Shown one piece after another: positions 29,201-37,287 of a stretch of 64,000 nt of DNA (its first letter is position 1; each line of letters opens with the position of its first letter). Origin of the DNA: Halorhodospira halochloris (GTDB taxonomy: Bacteria > Pseudomonadota > Gammaproteobacteria > Nitrococcales > Halorhodospiraceae); the NCBI RefSeq assembly GCF_002356555.2, contig NZ_AP017372.2, positions 1,838,501-1,902,500 on the forward strand, written 5' to 3'. A program made the translations under genes and the position numbers. The notes under the pieces are model-generated. The model had not been told where the DNA came from, did no database searches, and worked only from the letters and a program-made list of their open reading frames with translations.

Positions 29201-29311
29201 CTGCTGACCCTAGCGGTGATTCCGGCGGCTTACTCGCTAGCCGAAGGATTCCTTGAGCGGCGTGGCTGGGGCCGGGGAAACCTGGCCGATGATGAGGAGA
29301 GCGCTGCATGA
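26213..29311 (+). CDS. RND efflux permease (AcrB/HAE1 family)
   Basis: The 1032-residue inner-membrane proton-driven pump has twelve membrane helices and two large periplasmic loops. The proton-relay pair Asp-Asp is in TM4 (GVVVDDAIVVLENIYRH). It exports hydrophobic or amphiphilic compounds, but the substrate cannot be read. Periplasmic loops carry many acidic residues. It lies between the adaptor and the TolC-like gene, whose start overlaps its stop by four bases. Confidence 0.92.
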   Translation: MTLSELSIRRHVLAVMISALIMLFGAIAYQEVGTDRIPDIDFPIVSVTVYQDGAEPELIDSAITEEVERAVNTVPGIDDVQSVSLPSTSVVTVSFDLDVDVDVAFNEVNAKVSEIVQDLPQDAEAPVVDKVELDAQPVMWLSLQGDRKIQDLDRYARNEIRPRLEGISGVGEIRVGGGRERTMRIEVCPERMAAHNLDVRSLLNALEQEHAQMPGGFMVGGETEDMLKLDIEYHDAEELEQMIVASDGDEQVRLKHVADVIDGLADKRQLARANAEPTIGLGVVKISGANTVAIIEEVKERLDDEIRPQLPPGMELSISTDESEFILEQIDSLFLTIALGILFAGLVMWVFLRNLRSTGIIALAIPVSLMAAIGVIYFFGYTLNSITMLAMLLLIGVVVDDAIVVLENIYRHRKQYGKGRIAAAISGSNEVFFAVIASSLSLISIFGSVLFMEAIIGRFFESFAVVVAFGVLASSLVALTLIPMLASRFLHVPEREPLIYAYMERGFGLIESAYRWLLRGILRFRWTTLGIALAFAVGVATLIAPQVGGEFAPEEDTSEFMVTFQVPLGSSIHYTDARMSEVEQVLLDQPEVERIFAAIGLGDRGQVNRGMAFVRLTERNEREASQREIMDRVQPKLGQISGIRAFASEVPLVPGSRGEPLQFVVTGPSFHELGEHAEQIQQHLEEIDGMGSLDLDLDLELPQLEIKVDRERANAAGLNALQVSQAINILAGGADVARFDEGPEGEDGRRYDVRMKAQEGLVDDIDSLLRIQLLSEEGEMVPLESVTEINPTVGPAAVTRHNLAYSADFYGDPDMPLADAIDKVNQAGEEILPLGYDIEFVGQAEEMQRAASAMIFVLALAATLVYIVLSSQFNSFIQPLIIMAAQPLALVGGILGLYVGGFTLNIYSMIGMVLLMGLVTKNGILLVDLTNQYREKRGLSINEALADACPIRLRPVLMTSLTLILALIPAVVGIGAGAESNAPMAAAIIGGMITAMLLTLAVIPAAYSLAEGFLERRGWGRGNLADDEESAA

Positions 29312-30834
29312 TAGGCATCGCGATAAGACAAAGGAAGGAACTGATGACACTAGGCGCCGCCCAACCCTTACCTCGGCCTCTGGTCCTAGGCATGGCGAGC
29401 TGTTTGTTCTGCACCCTGCTCGCCGTGCCGCTGCTCGGCGCTGCCGATGAGCAGCCCGAGGCAACCGAGCAGCCTCCGGCAGATGAGCAAGAGGCCGATG
29501 CCGATGAGCCAGAGCTGGCCCCGGCAGAGATTGAAGAGCAGGATCCGGATCAGGATCTGCTCGCCATCTATGAACTAGCCCGTGCCGCCGATAAGCGCCT
29601 CTCGGCAGCTGAGCACCGCCGCCGGGGCGCCGATGAGGACATCACCCAGGCGCGCTCACAGTTCTTACCGCAAATCACCGCCAGTGCCGGCTATGAGGAT
29701 GAGGAGCAATCTTTCGACCTAGATATCGACGATCGTGAGACCAGCGGTTGGGACGCCACCTTGGCGTTGACCCAGCCGATCTTCCGGCGCGGCAATTTCA
29801 TCGATATGGAGCGCGCCCGCAGCGGGGTCGATATCGCCGATCTACAGGTAATGCTCAACGAGCAGCAGCTAGTCATGGAGGTCACCGAGGCCTACTTCGA
29901 TGTCCTCCTCGCCCAGGATGAACTGGCCCTAGTCGAGGCCGAACTGGCCGCGGTAGAGAGTCAACTACGCCGCGCCGAGCGCGCCCTGGAGGTAGGCACC
30001 GGCACTCAGACCGACGTTGATGAGGCGCGGGCCGCCCACGATCGGGTCCGAGCACAGCGGGTGGCAGTTACCAACCAGTTGGAGATCGCTCGCGAGTCGC
30101 TGCGCCGCCTGATTGGTGAATACCCCGGTTCGTTAGCCGGGCTAAGCGAGGATTTCGCGCCGCAACCGGTTGAGCCTACCGATACTGACCACTGGGTCGA
30201 ATTGGCGCAGCGCCATAACCTTGAGGTGCGCCTAGCTGAGCTGGAGGAACAGCTTGCTCGGCACGACGTCGACGCCGGCCGGGCAGATCGCTGGCCGGAG
30301 GTCGATCTGGAGGCCCGCTTTACCCGTTTTGATGGTGAACGCCCTCTTGATCAAGGAGGAGGAAATCAATCTCAAGAAGCACTAGACGGCACCATCGACA
30401 CCCGCTCGATCCGCCTCCAGCTCAACGTCCCGCTCTACACTGGCGGAGCCATCTCTAGCCAGGTCCGTGCCGCTGAAGCCGAGCGCACCGCCAAGAGCGA
30501 TGAGCTGATAGATCAGCGCCGAACGAGCGCCCTCGATGCCCGTTCTGCCTACCTCGGCCTGACCTCTGAGCTGGAACGTGTCCGTGCCCTTGAGCAGGCC
30601 CTGGTCTCGGCGCACAGCAATGAGGCCTCGGTACGCCGCGGTCAGCAGGTCGGCACCCGCACTACCACCGATGTGCTTGACGCCCAGAGCCGGCGCTTCG
30701 AGACTAAGCGCGATCTGCAACAAGCCCGCTACGACTATCTGGTAAACTTCGTGCAATTACACGCTGCTGCAGGTCTAGCGGTTGATGAGCAGGTAGTCCG
30801 CGAGATAAATGACTACCTGATTAGGCCTGATTAG
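29308..30834 (+). CDS. TolC-family outer-membrane efflux channel
   Basis: The 508-residue protein has a signal sequence (hydrophobic around residues 24-45), a highly acidic stretch (about 46-85) and two OEP repeats of coiled-coil and beta-strands (about 90-500). It would form the exit duct of this tripartite pump. Two starts are possible: the ATG overlapping the permease stop (29308), or an ATG at 29344 preceded by AAGGAAGG. Both leave an intact signal peptide. Confidence 0.88.
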   Translation: MIGIAIRQRKELMTLGAAQPLPRPLVLGMASCLFCTLLAVPLLGAADEQPEATEQPPADEQEADADEPELAPAEIEEQDPDQDLLAIYELARAADKRLSAAEHRRRGADEDITQARSQFLPQITASAGYEDEEQSFDLDIDDRETSGWDATLALTQPIFRRGNFIDMERARSGVDIADLQVMLNEQQLVMEVTEAYFDVLLAQDELALVEAELAAVESQLRRAERALEVGTGTQTDVDEARAAHDRVRAQRVAVTNQLEIARESLRRLIGEYPGSLAGLSEDFAPQPVEPTDTDHWVELAQRHNLEVRLAELEEQLARHDVDAGRADRWPEVDLEARFTRFDGERPLDQGGGNQSQEALDGTIDTRSIRLQLNVPLYTGGAISSQVRAAEAERTAKSDELIDQRRTSALDARSAYLGLTSELERVRALEQALVSAHSNEASVRRGQQVGTRTTTDVLDAQSRRFETKRDLQQARYDYLVNFVQLHAAAGLAVDEQVVREINDYLIRPD

Positions 30835-30933
30835 CGGATCTGCGGTGTTCGCCACATGGGTTGCGGGGCCTAACAAATATCTTAAGGGCGCCCAACCGGT
30901 GAGCGGTAAGCATAGGAGTCGGCCCAAGCAATC

Positions 30934-31377
30934 ATGAGCAATACTGCCACAACCACCGAGGAGCACGCCCTGCAAGCGCTGCGTGATAGCGGTCTGCGTC
31001 TGACCCAGCCGCGCCGTTGCATAATCCGCGCCCTATCGAGGGCCAGCGAGCCACTCAGCCCCCGCGAGGTCTACCAACAGCTCGGCGAGGCCTCCTGCGA
31101 TCAGGTCACCATATACCGCTGTTTGGGCGACCTGGAGCAGCAGGGGCTGGTCCATCGCCACGAGTTCGGCGACGGCAGCACCCGCTATCAACTCATTGCC
31201 CCTGATGGGGGGCATAGCCACTATGTGGTCTGCCGGATCTGTCAGCATCGCCAACCGCTAGATATCTGTCCTGCCCCGCAGCTCGAGGCCAGTGCCGCAG
31301 CACATGGCTTTACCGGCATCAGCCACACCCTCGAGCTGTTCGGGGTCTGTCCGCAGTGTCAGCAGGGCAGCGGCTAA
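30934..31377 (+). CDS. Fur-family transcriptional repressor (Zur-like)
   Basis: The 147-residue protein has a winged helix (about 20-80, DQVTIYRCLGDLEQQGLVHR). The metal site includes GGHSHYVVC, CRIC and CPQC, the two-CxxC structural zinc site. It precedes a cation diffusion facilitator gene by 30 bp, which favours a zinc-sensing Zur-like role over Fur; the metal is inferred. No operator was recognised. Confidence 0.85.
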   Translation: MSNTATTTEEHALQALRDSGLRLTQPRRCIIRALSRASEPLSPREVYQQLGEASCDQVTIYRCLGDLEQQGLVHRHEFGDGSTRYQLIAPDGGHSHYVVCRICQHRQPLDICPAPQLEASAAAHGFTGISHTLELFGVCPQCQQGSG

Positions 31378-31407
31378 ACCTGAGCGGCATACCCGGGGAG
31401 CAGTCAG

Positions 31408-32586
31408 GTGAGCAGTAGCCAAGACCAGCCCGAACAAGCCACTGCCCAGCGCAGCCCGGCCCGGGCCAAGCGCAAGGTCACCTTGATAGGTGCGGCAACC
31501 AACCTGCTCCTCGGCGCCGGCAAGATAGTCGCCGGCTACATTGGGCAGTCGCAAGCCCTGATAGTCGACGGCATCCACTCGCTCAGCGACCTGCTCTCTG
31601 ACGCCATGGTGCTGCTCGCCGCCAGTTACGGCAGCCAGGAGGCGGATAGCGACCACCCCTACGGCCACGCACGGATAGAGACTGCTGCTACGGCAGGTGT
31701 TGGGGCAATACTCCTGCTGGTCGCGGCTGGATTTATCTACGACGCCATCAACCGCCTGCTCATCGACCCAACGGCACTGCTGATCCCCGGCTGGTTAGCA
31801 CTAGTTGTGGCCGTTGGTTCTCTGGTTGTGAAAGAGGCGCTTTATCACTACACCCAGGCGGTCGGCAAGCGCGTACGCTCCGATCTGATTTGTGCTAACG
31901 CCTGGCACCACCGCTCCGATGCGCTCTCTTCGCTGGTCGTAGTCGGCGGTATCATCGGGGTGTTCATCGGCTTCCCCTGGCTAGACGCCGTGGCCGCCAT
32001 CGTTGTCGCCCTGATGCTAGCCCATATCGGTCTGCAGTTTGCCTGGCAATCGATGCGCGAACTGGTTGACACCGGTCTCGACAATGACGAGGTAGAGTAT
32101 ATAGAACTGCTAGTTGCGCGCATCGACGGGGTCCGTGCAGTCCATGGCCTACGCACCCGTTATATGGGCCAAGACGCCCTGGTCGACCTGCACGTCTTAG
32201 TCGACCCACGGCTGAGCGTCTCCGAGGGCCACCGCATCAGTGAAGCAGTAAGACACCGCCTTGTCCGCGATGTCTCCTCGGTCAGTGAGGTCCTAGTTCA
32301 TGTCGACCATGAAGACCCATCCTGGGACGATGAGACAGCCGCTTTACCGTTGCGCCGCCGAGTAGAACGGGATCTTTATGAGCAGTGGCAAGATATGGCT
32401 GCTGCCGACATGGTTGAACGCATCGATCTGCACTACATGGAAGGCAAACTCGAGGTGGAGATTCACCTGCCCTGGGACGCCGAGACCGATGGCCGGGCGC
32501 TGACCGAGTACTTCGAAGACTTGGCTACGGCAGCAGAACAAATCGACTATGTCAGCGCTTGTCGGGTTCATCTGCTCGGTCGCTAG
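31408..32586 (+). CDS. Cation diffusion facilitator (CDF) metal exporter
   Basis: The 392-residue protein has six membrane helices. Metal-binding HSLSDLLSDAM lies in TM2 and NAWHHRSDALSS in TM5. A cytoplasmic dimerisation domain follows, with a second C-terminal extension. It likely exports Zn2+ or a similar ion by proton antiport. The start is GTG. It follows the Fur-family regulator, which would control it. Palindromic element F lies just downstream. Confidence 0.88.
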   Translation: MSSSQDQPEQATAQRSPARAKRKVTLIGAATNLLLGAGKIVAGYIGQSQALIVDGIHSLSDLLSDAMVLLAASYGSQEADSDHPYGHARIETAATAGVGAILLLVAAGFIYDAINRLLIDPTALLIPGWLALVVAVGSLVVKEALYHYTQAVGKRVRSDLICANAWHHRSDALSSLVVVGGIIGVFIGFPWLDAVAAIVVALMLAHIGLQFAWQSMRELVDTGLDNDEVEYIELLVARIDGVRAVHGLRTRYMGQDALVDLHVLVDPRLSVSEGHRISEAVRHRLVRDVSSVSEVLVHVDHEDPSWDDETAALPLRRRVERDLYEQWQDMAAADMVERIDLHYMEGKLEVEIHLPWDAETDGRALTEYFEDLATAAEQIDYVSACRVHLLGR

Positions 32587-32639
32587 CAGCTAACCCTGGC
32601 TATCACTTGTGCAATGCTCACCTTTAGGAAACTGGAGAC

Positions 32640-32777
32640 TCTAAGACTCCCCCGGAGCCACTTGGCTGTCTCGGTGTGGAGGTCTTGGCGCCAAGGATGG
32701 CGCCATGAAGCCTCCAGGGATGGATTCACGGCGTCCTCCACACCGAGACAGCCAAGTGGCTCCGGGGGAGTCTTAGA
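32640..32777. repeat. Palindromic intergenic element F
   Basis: Perfect or near-perfect arms of about 42 bp (left TCTAAGACTCCCCCGGAG, right CTCCGGGGGAGTCTTAGA) flank a reverse-oriented core. It separates the convergent CDF and srkA genes. Confidence 0.92.
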
Positions 32778-32797
32778 CCCCCACCACTTCCTAAAGC

Positions 32798-33805
32798 TTA
32801 ATAACGCGCTTCAAGTGCCGGCTCTTGCAATGCCGCCAACTGTTCACGCAGCGATAGCAGATGCTCTTCCCAATACCTACTCTCGGCGAACCACGGAAAC
32901 GCCCGCGGGAATGCCGGATCGTCCCAGCGCTCGGCGAGCCAGGCGGCGTGACGCATAATCCGCAAAGTGCGCAACGGTTCAACCAGATGGAGCTGTCGCG
33001 GATCGAAGTCGGCAAACAGACGATACCCCTCCAATACTTTATCTAGGTAAAGTTGGCGCTCATCATGTTCACCGGGTAAAAGCATCCACAAGTCTTGGAT
33101 AGCCGGGCCACTCCGCGCATCATCAAGATCAACCAGGTGGAAACCGTCCGGAGTCTGCAATACATTACCCGGATGGAAGTCGCCGTGTAGGCGAATCGAT
33201 TGCACTTCACCGGCGCGCTGCACACATTGCTCAAGTGCTTGCAGAAGATCTCTGCTCAAACTGGTATAGGCATCATGTAGATGCGCTGGCAGCCACTCGC
33301 CTGATAAAACCGAATCTCGCGCCTGTGCTGCACCTTTGAGAATATCCAAATGCGGCCGGTAGCTGAACCGGGCTTGACATTGTCCGACCACGTGGATGCG
33401 CGCTATATAAGTACCCAACTGCCGCAACACCTGAAGGTCATCCACCTCAAGCATACGTCCGCCACGCATAGGATAGAGGGCCAGGCGAAAGCCGCTACAA
33501 TGAAACAGGGTTTGACCATCTATCTCCATGGGGGATATTATCGGCACATCTGCGGCGTGCAGCTCGGCGGCAAAATCGTGCTCTTCTTGGATCTGCTCAT
33601 CACTCCAGCGCGCCGGACGATAAAACTTAGCTACCACGGCCCCGCCCTGCTCCAGGCCGACCATATAGACCCGGTTTTCGTAGCTGTTCAAGGCGAGCAG
33701 GCGGCCATCACTGTAGTGGCCGGAAGACTTTTCAACGGCGTCAAGCACACTCGCCGGATCTAAGCTCTCAAATGGATGGGCCCGGTCCAAATAACCTCCT
33801 AGCAT
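32798..33805 (-). CDS. srkA: Stress response kinase SrkA (YihE/RdoA family)
   Basis: The 335-residue aminoglycoside-phosphotransferase-fold kinase has LNSYENRVYMVGLE at the nucleotide loop and VAKFYRPARWSDEQIQEEH. The catalytic loop is LHGDFHPGNVL and the metal aspartate is in LVDLDDA. It matches E. coli SrkA (328 residues), which protects against stress-induced death. The start is uncertain: an ATG at 33805, or a TTG five codons on that follows AGGAGG. It stands alone. Confidence 0.9.
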   Translation of the reverse strand: MLGGYLDRAHPFESLDPASVLDAVEKSSGHYSDGRLLALNSYENRVYMVGLEQGGAVVAKFYRPARWSDEQIQEEHDFAAELHAADVPIISPMEIDGQTLFHCSGFRLALYPMRGGRMLEVDDLQVLRQLGTYIARIHVVGQCQARFSYRPHLDILKGAAQARDSVLSGEWLPAHLHDAYTSLSRDLLQALEQCVQRAGEVQSIRLHGDFHPGNVLQTPDGFHLVDLDDARSGPAIQDLWMLLPGEHDERQLYLDKVLEGYRLFADFDPRQLHLVEPLRTLRIMRHAAWLAERWDDPAFPRAFPWFAESRYWEEHLLSLREQLAALQEPALEARY

Positions 33806-33868
33806 TTTCCACCGTCATACCAGTATCCTATCACTGATCAGCGCAAGCCAATATCAAGGTAGTCGAAC

Positions 33869-34156
33869 ATGCACATCCAAACCCCGCAACGCGGCCCTAT
33901 TGCCCGAGTTATGGCCATAATAGGCGGCATAGCTGTCTTGGCCCTCGCTGCAACTCTTGGCATTGTGGTTCTAGCGGTGCTGCTCGGCCTGGCATTAATC
34001 GGGGCCGTGATAATCGCCGTACGCACTTGGTGGCTGCGCCATCAAATGCGTCGTCATGGCCACAGGGACAAAGGGGCTTACCGAAATAGCGGCATAACCA
34101 TAATCGAAGGCGAGTACACTAAGGAATCTCGCCGAGAACCACCTGATTCGCGTTAG
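33869..34156 (+). CDS. Small membrane protein of unknown function
   Basis: The 95-residue protein has two closely spaced hydrophobic helices (about 13-50), then a basic segment (VRTWWLRHQMRRHGHRDK) and a soluble tail. No family was recognised. It sits 63 bp upstream of the M23 peptidase and on the same strand, so it may belong to the cell-envelope cluster. Length, a clear ATG and codon usage like its neighbours suggest a real gene. Confidence 0.65.
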   Translation: MHIQTPQRGPIARVMAIIGGIAVLALAATLGIVVLAVLLGLALIGAVIIAVRTWWLRHQMRRHGHRDKGAYRNSGITIIEGEYTKESRREPPDSR

Positions 34157-34219
34157 CTAAACCAACAGCCTTATAGCTTAGTAACCGGCATGCGATTTAT
34201 TACTTAAACGGTAACCGTC

Positions 34220-35149
34220 TTGAAAGATAGGTTTACAGTAACCATAAGCGATTTCCGCGGCGCCAAGCACTATTCGCTACACCAGATAGTGAAGCGTTTC
34301 GCCTTAGCCGTCCTTTTCCTAGTACTGACGATAGTCCTTGGCGGCGCCGGCGCCATATACGGGCTAAACATGCAAATCGAAGAGCTCAATACCATACGCG
34401 CCGACAAGGCCCACCTGGCAAAACAGATCGAGCAACGCAACAACGAATTGCGCAACATCCTGAGCCAACGCGAGCAAGAGATAAACCGCATGGACTTGGA
34501 ATTGAGTCACATCGAATCGTTGGTTGGACTCGAACCAAGTCCAGAGACTGACCGCCATGAAAGGCTCGATACAGCCAGTCAGACCGCTCTGGAAAAGGCC
34601 CTGATGCTACGCACCATTCCCAACGGCTGGCCGCTCAAAGAGGAAACCCGCATAACTAGCGGCTACGGCTGGAGAAACCATCCGGTCACTGGGGAGCGTA
34701 GCTTTCATGCTGCAGTCGATATGCGTGCCCCTGTTGGTCGTAAAGTTACAGCCACGGCCGATGGGGTAGTTAATTATGCTGCCAAGCATAGGGGCAGCGG
34801 ACTGGGCAACCTAGTCATCCTCGATCACGATTTCGGCTTTCGCACCCACTACGCTCATCTGAGTGAGTTCAAGGTTGAGCAAGGAGAGTTTGTCGAAAAG
34901 GGTGAGGTAATCGCCTTAAGCGGCGCGACTGGGAACGTTAACGGACCTCATTTACACTACGAGATTTGGCATTTACAGCGCAAATTGAATCCTGAACCAT
35001 TTTTAGACTGGAGCCTAAGTAACTATGATGAGCTCTTTGAGAAAGAGGGCCGCGTAAAATGGGAATCATTGGCAAAGGGGATAAGTCAAAGGGCGCAAGT
35101 CCTGGAACGACAGTTATCAGCAATGGGACACGACTCGTCGGAGAACTGA
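34220..35149 (+). CDS. M23-family metallopeptidase with membrane anchor
   Basis: The 309-residue protein has one N-terminal membrane helix (about 28-50), a coiled coil (about 52-95) and a C-terminal LytM/M23 domain (about 140-270). The zinc ligands lie in RSFHAAVDMRAP and in HLHYE. It cuts peptidoglycan crosslinks from the periplasmic side. The start is a TTG; the next ATG falls after the membrane helix. Bactofilins are often encoded beside such peptidases, and here the bactofilin start lies 91 bp before this gene's stop. Confidence 0.88.
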   Translation: MKDRFTVTISDFRGAKHYSLHQIVKRFALAVLFLVLTIVLGGAGAIYGLNMQIEELNTIRADKAHLAKQIEQRNNELRNILSQREQEINRMDLELSHIESLVGLEPSPETDRHERLDTASQTALEKALMLRTIPNGWPLKEETRITSGYGWRNHPVTGERSFHAAVDMRAPVGRKVTATADGVVNYAAKHRGSGLGNLVILDHDFGFRTHYAHLSEFKVEQGEFVEKGEVIALSGATGNVNGPHLHYEIWHLQRKLNPEPFLDWSLSNYDELFEKEGRVKWESLAKGISQRAQVLERQLSAMGHDSSEN

Positions 35150-35700
35150 CCCTTGAATCAAACCTCCATGTGGATGGCCAAATCAAGGGGACAATAATCT
35201 CCGATCACGATGTGTCCATTGGCAGATCGGGGCGTTTCGAGGGCAACCTCAAGGCTGAGAGGCTATTGGTCAGTGGCTTCGTTGAGGGGGTAATAGACTG
35301 CGCCGTTATGGAAATAGTCGCTGAAGGACGCGTCTTTGGCGAACTGCATAGTGACGACTTCGTTATTGAACCGGGCGGACACTTCCTCGGCGAGAGCCAC
35401 CCTAGGCGTGAAGTGCCCCTGGCGGAGTTAAGCTACGAGCGTAACCACGAGCCCCAATTATCCAGCCCAGAACAGCATTCCGATCAGCAAGATAGCCTTC
35501 AAGGTCGAGATCCTGCAGATCATCAGCAGGCCTCCCCTGGCTTCGAGAGCGCAGGTCGAGCAAGCGGCGTTGGCAGTAGTGGAAAAGCAGACGCCGAAGA
35601 TGGCAGCTCTACGAGTCATGATGGCGGTGAGGAGAGCAGCGCTGATGATGCCCAGACAGTGCACCGAGAGCCACGACGCACAACATGGGGGCGCAGATAA
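35059..35700 (+). CDS. Bactofilin (polymer-forming cytoskeletal protein)
   Basis: The 213-residue protein has a short N-terminal tail and a bactofilin beta-helix (about 22-130; VISNGTRLVGELTL, LHVDGQIKGTI, GRFEGNLKAERLLVSGFVEG). A long low-complexity tail, acidic and rich in Ser, Gln and Asp, follows. Bactofilins form stable filaments that guide peptidoglycan enzymes. The first 91 bp overlap the M23 gene in another frame. The overlap is credible because the N-terminus up to the beta-helix matches the family and a later start would cut it. Confidence 0.87.
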   Translation: MGIIGKGDKSKGASPGTTVISNGTRLVGELTLESNLHVDGQIKGTIISDHDVSIGRSGRFEGNLKAERLLVSGFVEGVIDCAVMEIVAEGRVFGELHSDDFVIEPGGHFLGESHPRREVPLAELSYERNHEPQLSSPEQHSDQQDSLQGRDPADHQQASPGFESAGRASGVGSSGKADAEDGSSTSHDGGEESSADDAQTVHREPRRTTWGRR

Positions 35701-35862
35701 TGGATAGATGCCAGTAAATCACAGTTTTTTCACTATTAACCCTTGCGCTATAACCATAAATTAAGGTAAACAGGTGGGAAGTGGGAATTTGGCAGATCAC
35801 ATCTGGAAATTTCAGTACCTAAACGGCTAACCAGCACTGAACATAGTATAAGGAGGCAGATC

Positions 35863-37014
35863 GTGGAACGTTGTATTGGCCTCGACATGGGTTACGGTTT
35901 TATTAAGATCGACGACGGTCGTGAGGGACATATATTCCCCAGCGTCGTTGGCGAGGGCGACTCGGGGATGCCGATGTCCCTCGGGATGGCTCAACGCAGC
36001 GGCAGCAATGAGCTGCGCATATCCTACAACGGTCGCAGTTACCTGCTAGGAGATCACGCTATACGCCACTCGCGTCTAGCTCACCGCGGCCTCTCGCCAA
36101 CACGGGCCGAGGGAGACGATCTGAAGATCCTCTTTCTTGGCTCGCTCAGCCTCTATGCTCGCGAGACCATAAATAACTTCTATGTGGTTACCGGTCTGCC
36201 GCCGGGGCGCATGCATATGGCTGACGACTTGGTGCGACAGCTGCGTGGCGACCACGAGATAGTTCGTTATTCCGGCGCTAGCCGCTTTGGAATCAGCATG
36301 CGTATAGAGCGCATAGAAGTGGTCCCGCAGCCGGTAGGCACCTACTGGGCCGAAGTCCTTGACGAGCGCGGTCAGATTCGTCCGGACCACCCTCTTCTTC
36401 AAGGACGGGTTGGGATAATTGATGTCGGCTTCCGTACCAGCGACTTTGCAACCGTTATTGATGGCGACTACTCACCTGGATTCTGCCGAACAGTACCGCT
36501 GGGGATATCCTTCGGTTACGAGGAGATTGCCCATGAACTTGCGACCCAGTATGGCCTGGAGAGAGAACAGTACGCCCTTGATGAGGCCGTGATAAGCGGC
36601 CAGGTTAATGTCTCCGGTCGGCCTGTAGACATTACCGATTTGCGGGATCGTATCTTCGGTGATATCGGGACTAAGCTGTTGGTCGAAGTAAGATCTCTAT
36701 GGCAGATACAGGACTTTGACCACATTATCATCACCGGCGGTGGCGGTAGGGTGCTCGAGCGTTATATGCGCCCGGAACTACCCCAATCCTACTTGGCCAA
36801 CGACTCTTTAACCGCCAATGCGCGCGGCTACTACGCTTGGGCTTACTTCAATTCGCAACAGCAAGCAGTTGAAAGCCAGGGACGCGGAGATGGTCAGCTG
36901 GAGGCTTATGCGAGCAACTCTGACAATCAACGAGATGAGTTGCCAGCTGACGATGAAGAGTCCCAAGCCATGGCCCAGGATCCCTACTCAGGGCGAAGGG
37001 CTACAGGCAGATAG
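35863..37014 (+). CDS. ParM/StbA-like actin ATPase, chromosomal
   Basis: The 383-residue actin-fold protein starts with GTG after a strong AAGGAGG. It shows phosphate-1 (GLDMGYGFIKI), phosphate-2 (GIIDVGFRTSDFA) and adenosine (IIITGGGGRVLE) motifs, as in ParM/Alp7A-type plasmid-segregating actins and their relatives. A disordered acidic tail (about 335-383) follows. No ParR-like adaptor or centromere repeats were seen next to it, so plasmid partition is unlikely here. It lies between bactofilin (162 bp) and phasin. A role in organising cell shape or granules is inferred. Confidence 0.85.
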   Translation: MERCIGLDMGYGFIKIDDGREGHIFPSVVGEGDSGMPMSLGMAQRSGSNELRISYNGRSYLLGDHAIRHSRLAHRGLSPTRAEGDDLKILFLGSLSLYARETINNFYVVTGLPPGRMHMADDLVRQLRGDHEIVRYSGASRFGISMRIERIEVVPQPVGTYWAEVLDERGQIRPDHPLLQGRVGIIDVGFRTSDFATVIDGDYSPGFCRTVPLGISFGYEEIAHELATQYGLEREQYALDEAVISGQVNVSGRPVDITDLRDRIFGDIGTKLLVEVRSLWQIQDFDHIIITGGGGRVLERYMRPELPQSYLANDSLTANARGYYAWAYFNSQQQAVESQGRGDGQLEAYASNSDNQRDELPADDEESQAMAQDPYSGRRATGR

Positions 37015-37043
37015 ACTCGCATGTGATCCGCAATGATCCAGCA

Positions 37044-37083
37044 GCCGCCTGCGTCATAAAGATGGCATTTTGACGCAGGCGGC
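37044..37083. other. Perfect 13-bp inverted repeat after the actin-like gene
   Basis: GCCGCCTGCGTCA (37044-37056) pairs perfectly with TGACGCAGGCGGC (37071-37083) across a 14-nt loop. No T-tract follows on the plus strand. It could be a terminator without a T-run or a regulatory site. Its inner TGCGTCATAA is repeated at 37211 in the phasin upstream region. Confidence 0.65.
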
Positions 37084-37203
37084 CTCACCCGCCTCTGGTC
37101 GTATTTCCTCTCCAACTTTATTACTCGCCGATATAACAATAACTTATCAAAGTTATCCGGGCAGCTATTGGGTTACAGCAAAATCACCAAGAAACATGCT
37201 GGT

Positions 37204-37240
37204 GTTGCATTGCGTCATAAGCAGTGTTACGTTGCACTGC
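37204..37240 (+). promoter_or_regulatory. GTTGCAYTGC direct repeats upstream of the phasin gene
   Basis: GTTGCATTGC (37204-37213) and GTTGCACTGC (37231-37240) recur 27 bp apart, about 50-85 bp upstream of the phasin start. TGC-rich repeats like these are known as binding sites of PhaR, the repressor of phasin genes. Assignment to PhaR is by analogy only; no phaR gene is in the window. Confidence 0.4.
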
Positions 37241-37287
37241 ACAAACAGACAATTCTCTTCACCGCAAGAGCTGAGAGGTAGTAAGTG

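Noticed and set aside
35863-37014. Integrated plasmid partition locus
   Set aside because: A ParM-like actin is present, but there is no parR, no centromere-like iterons, no replication gene and no integration scar nearby.
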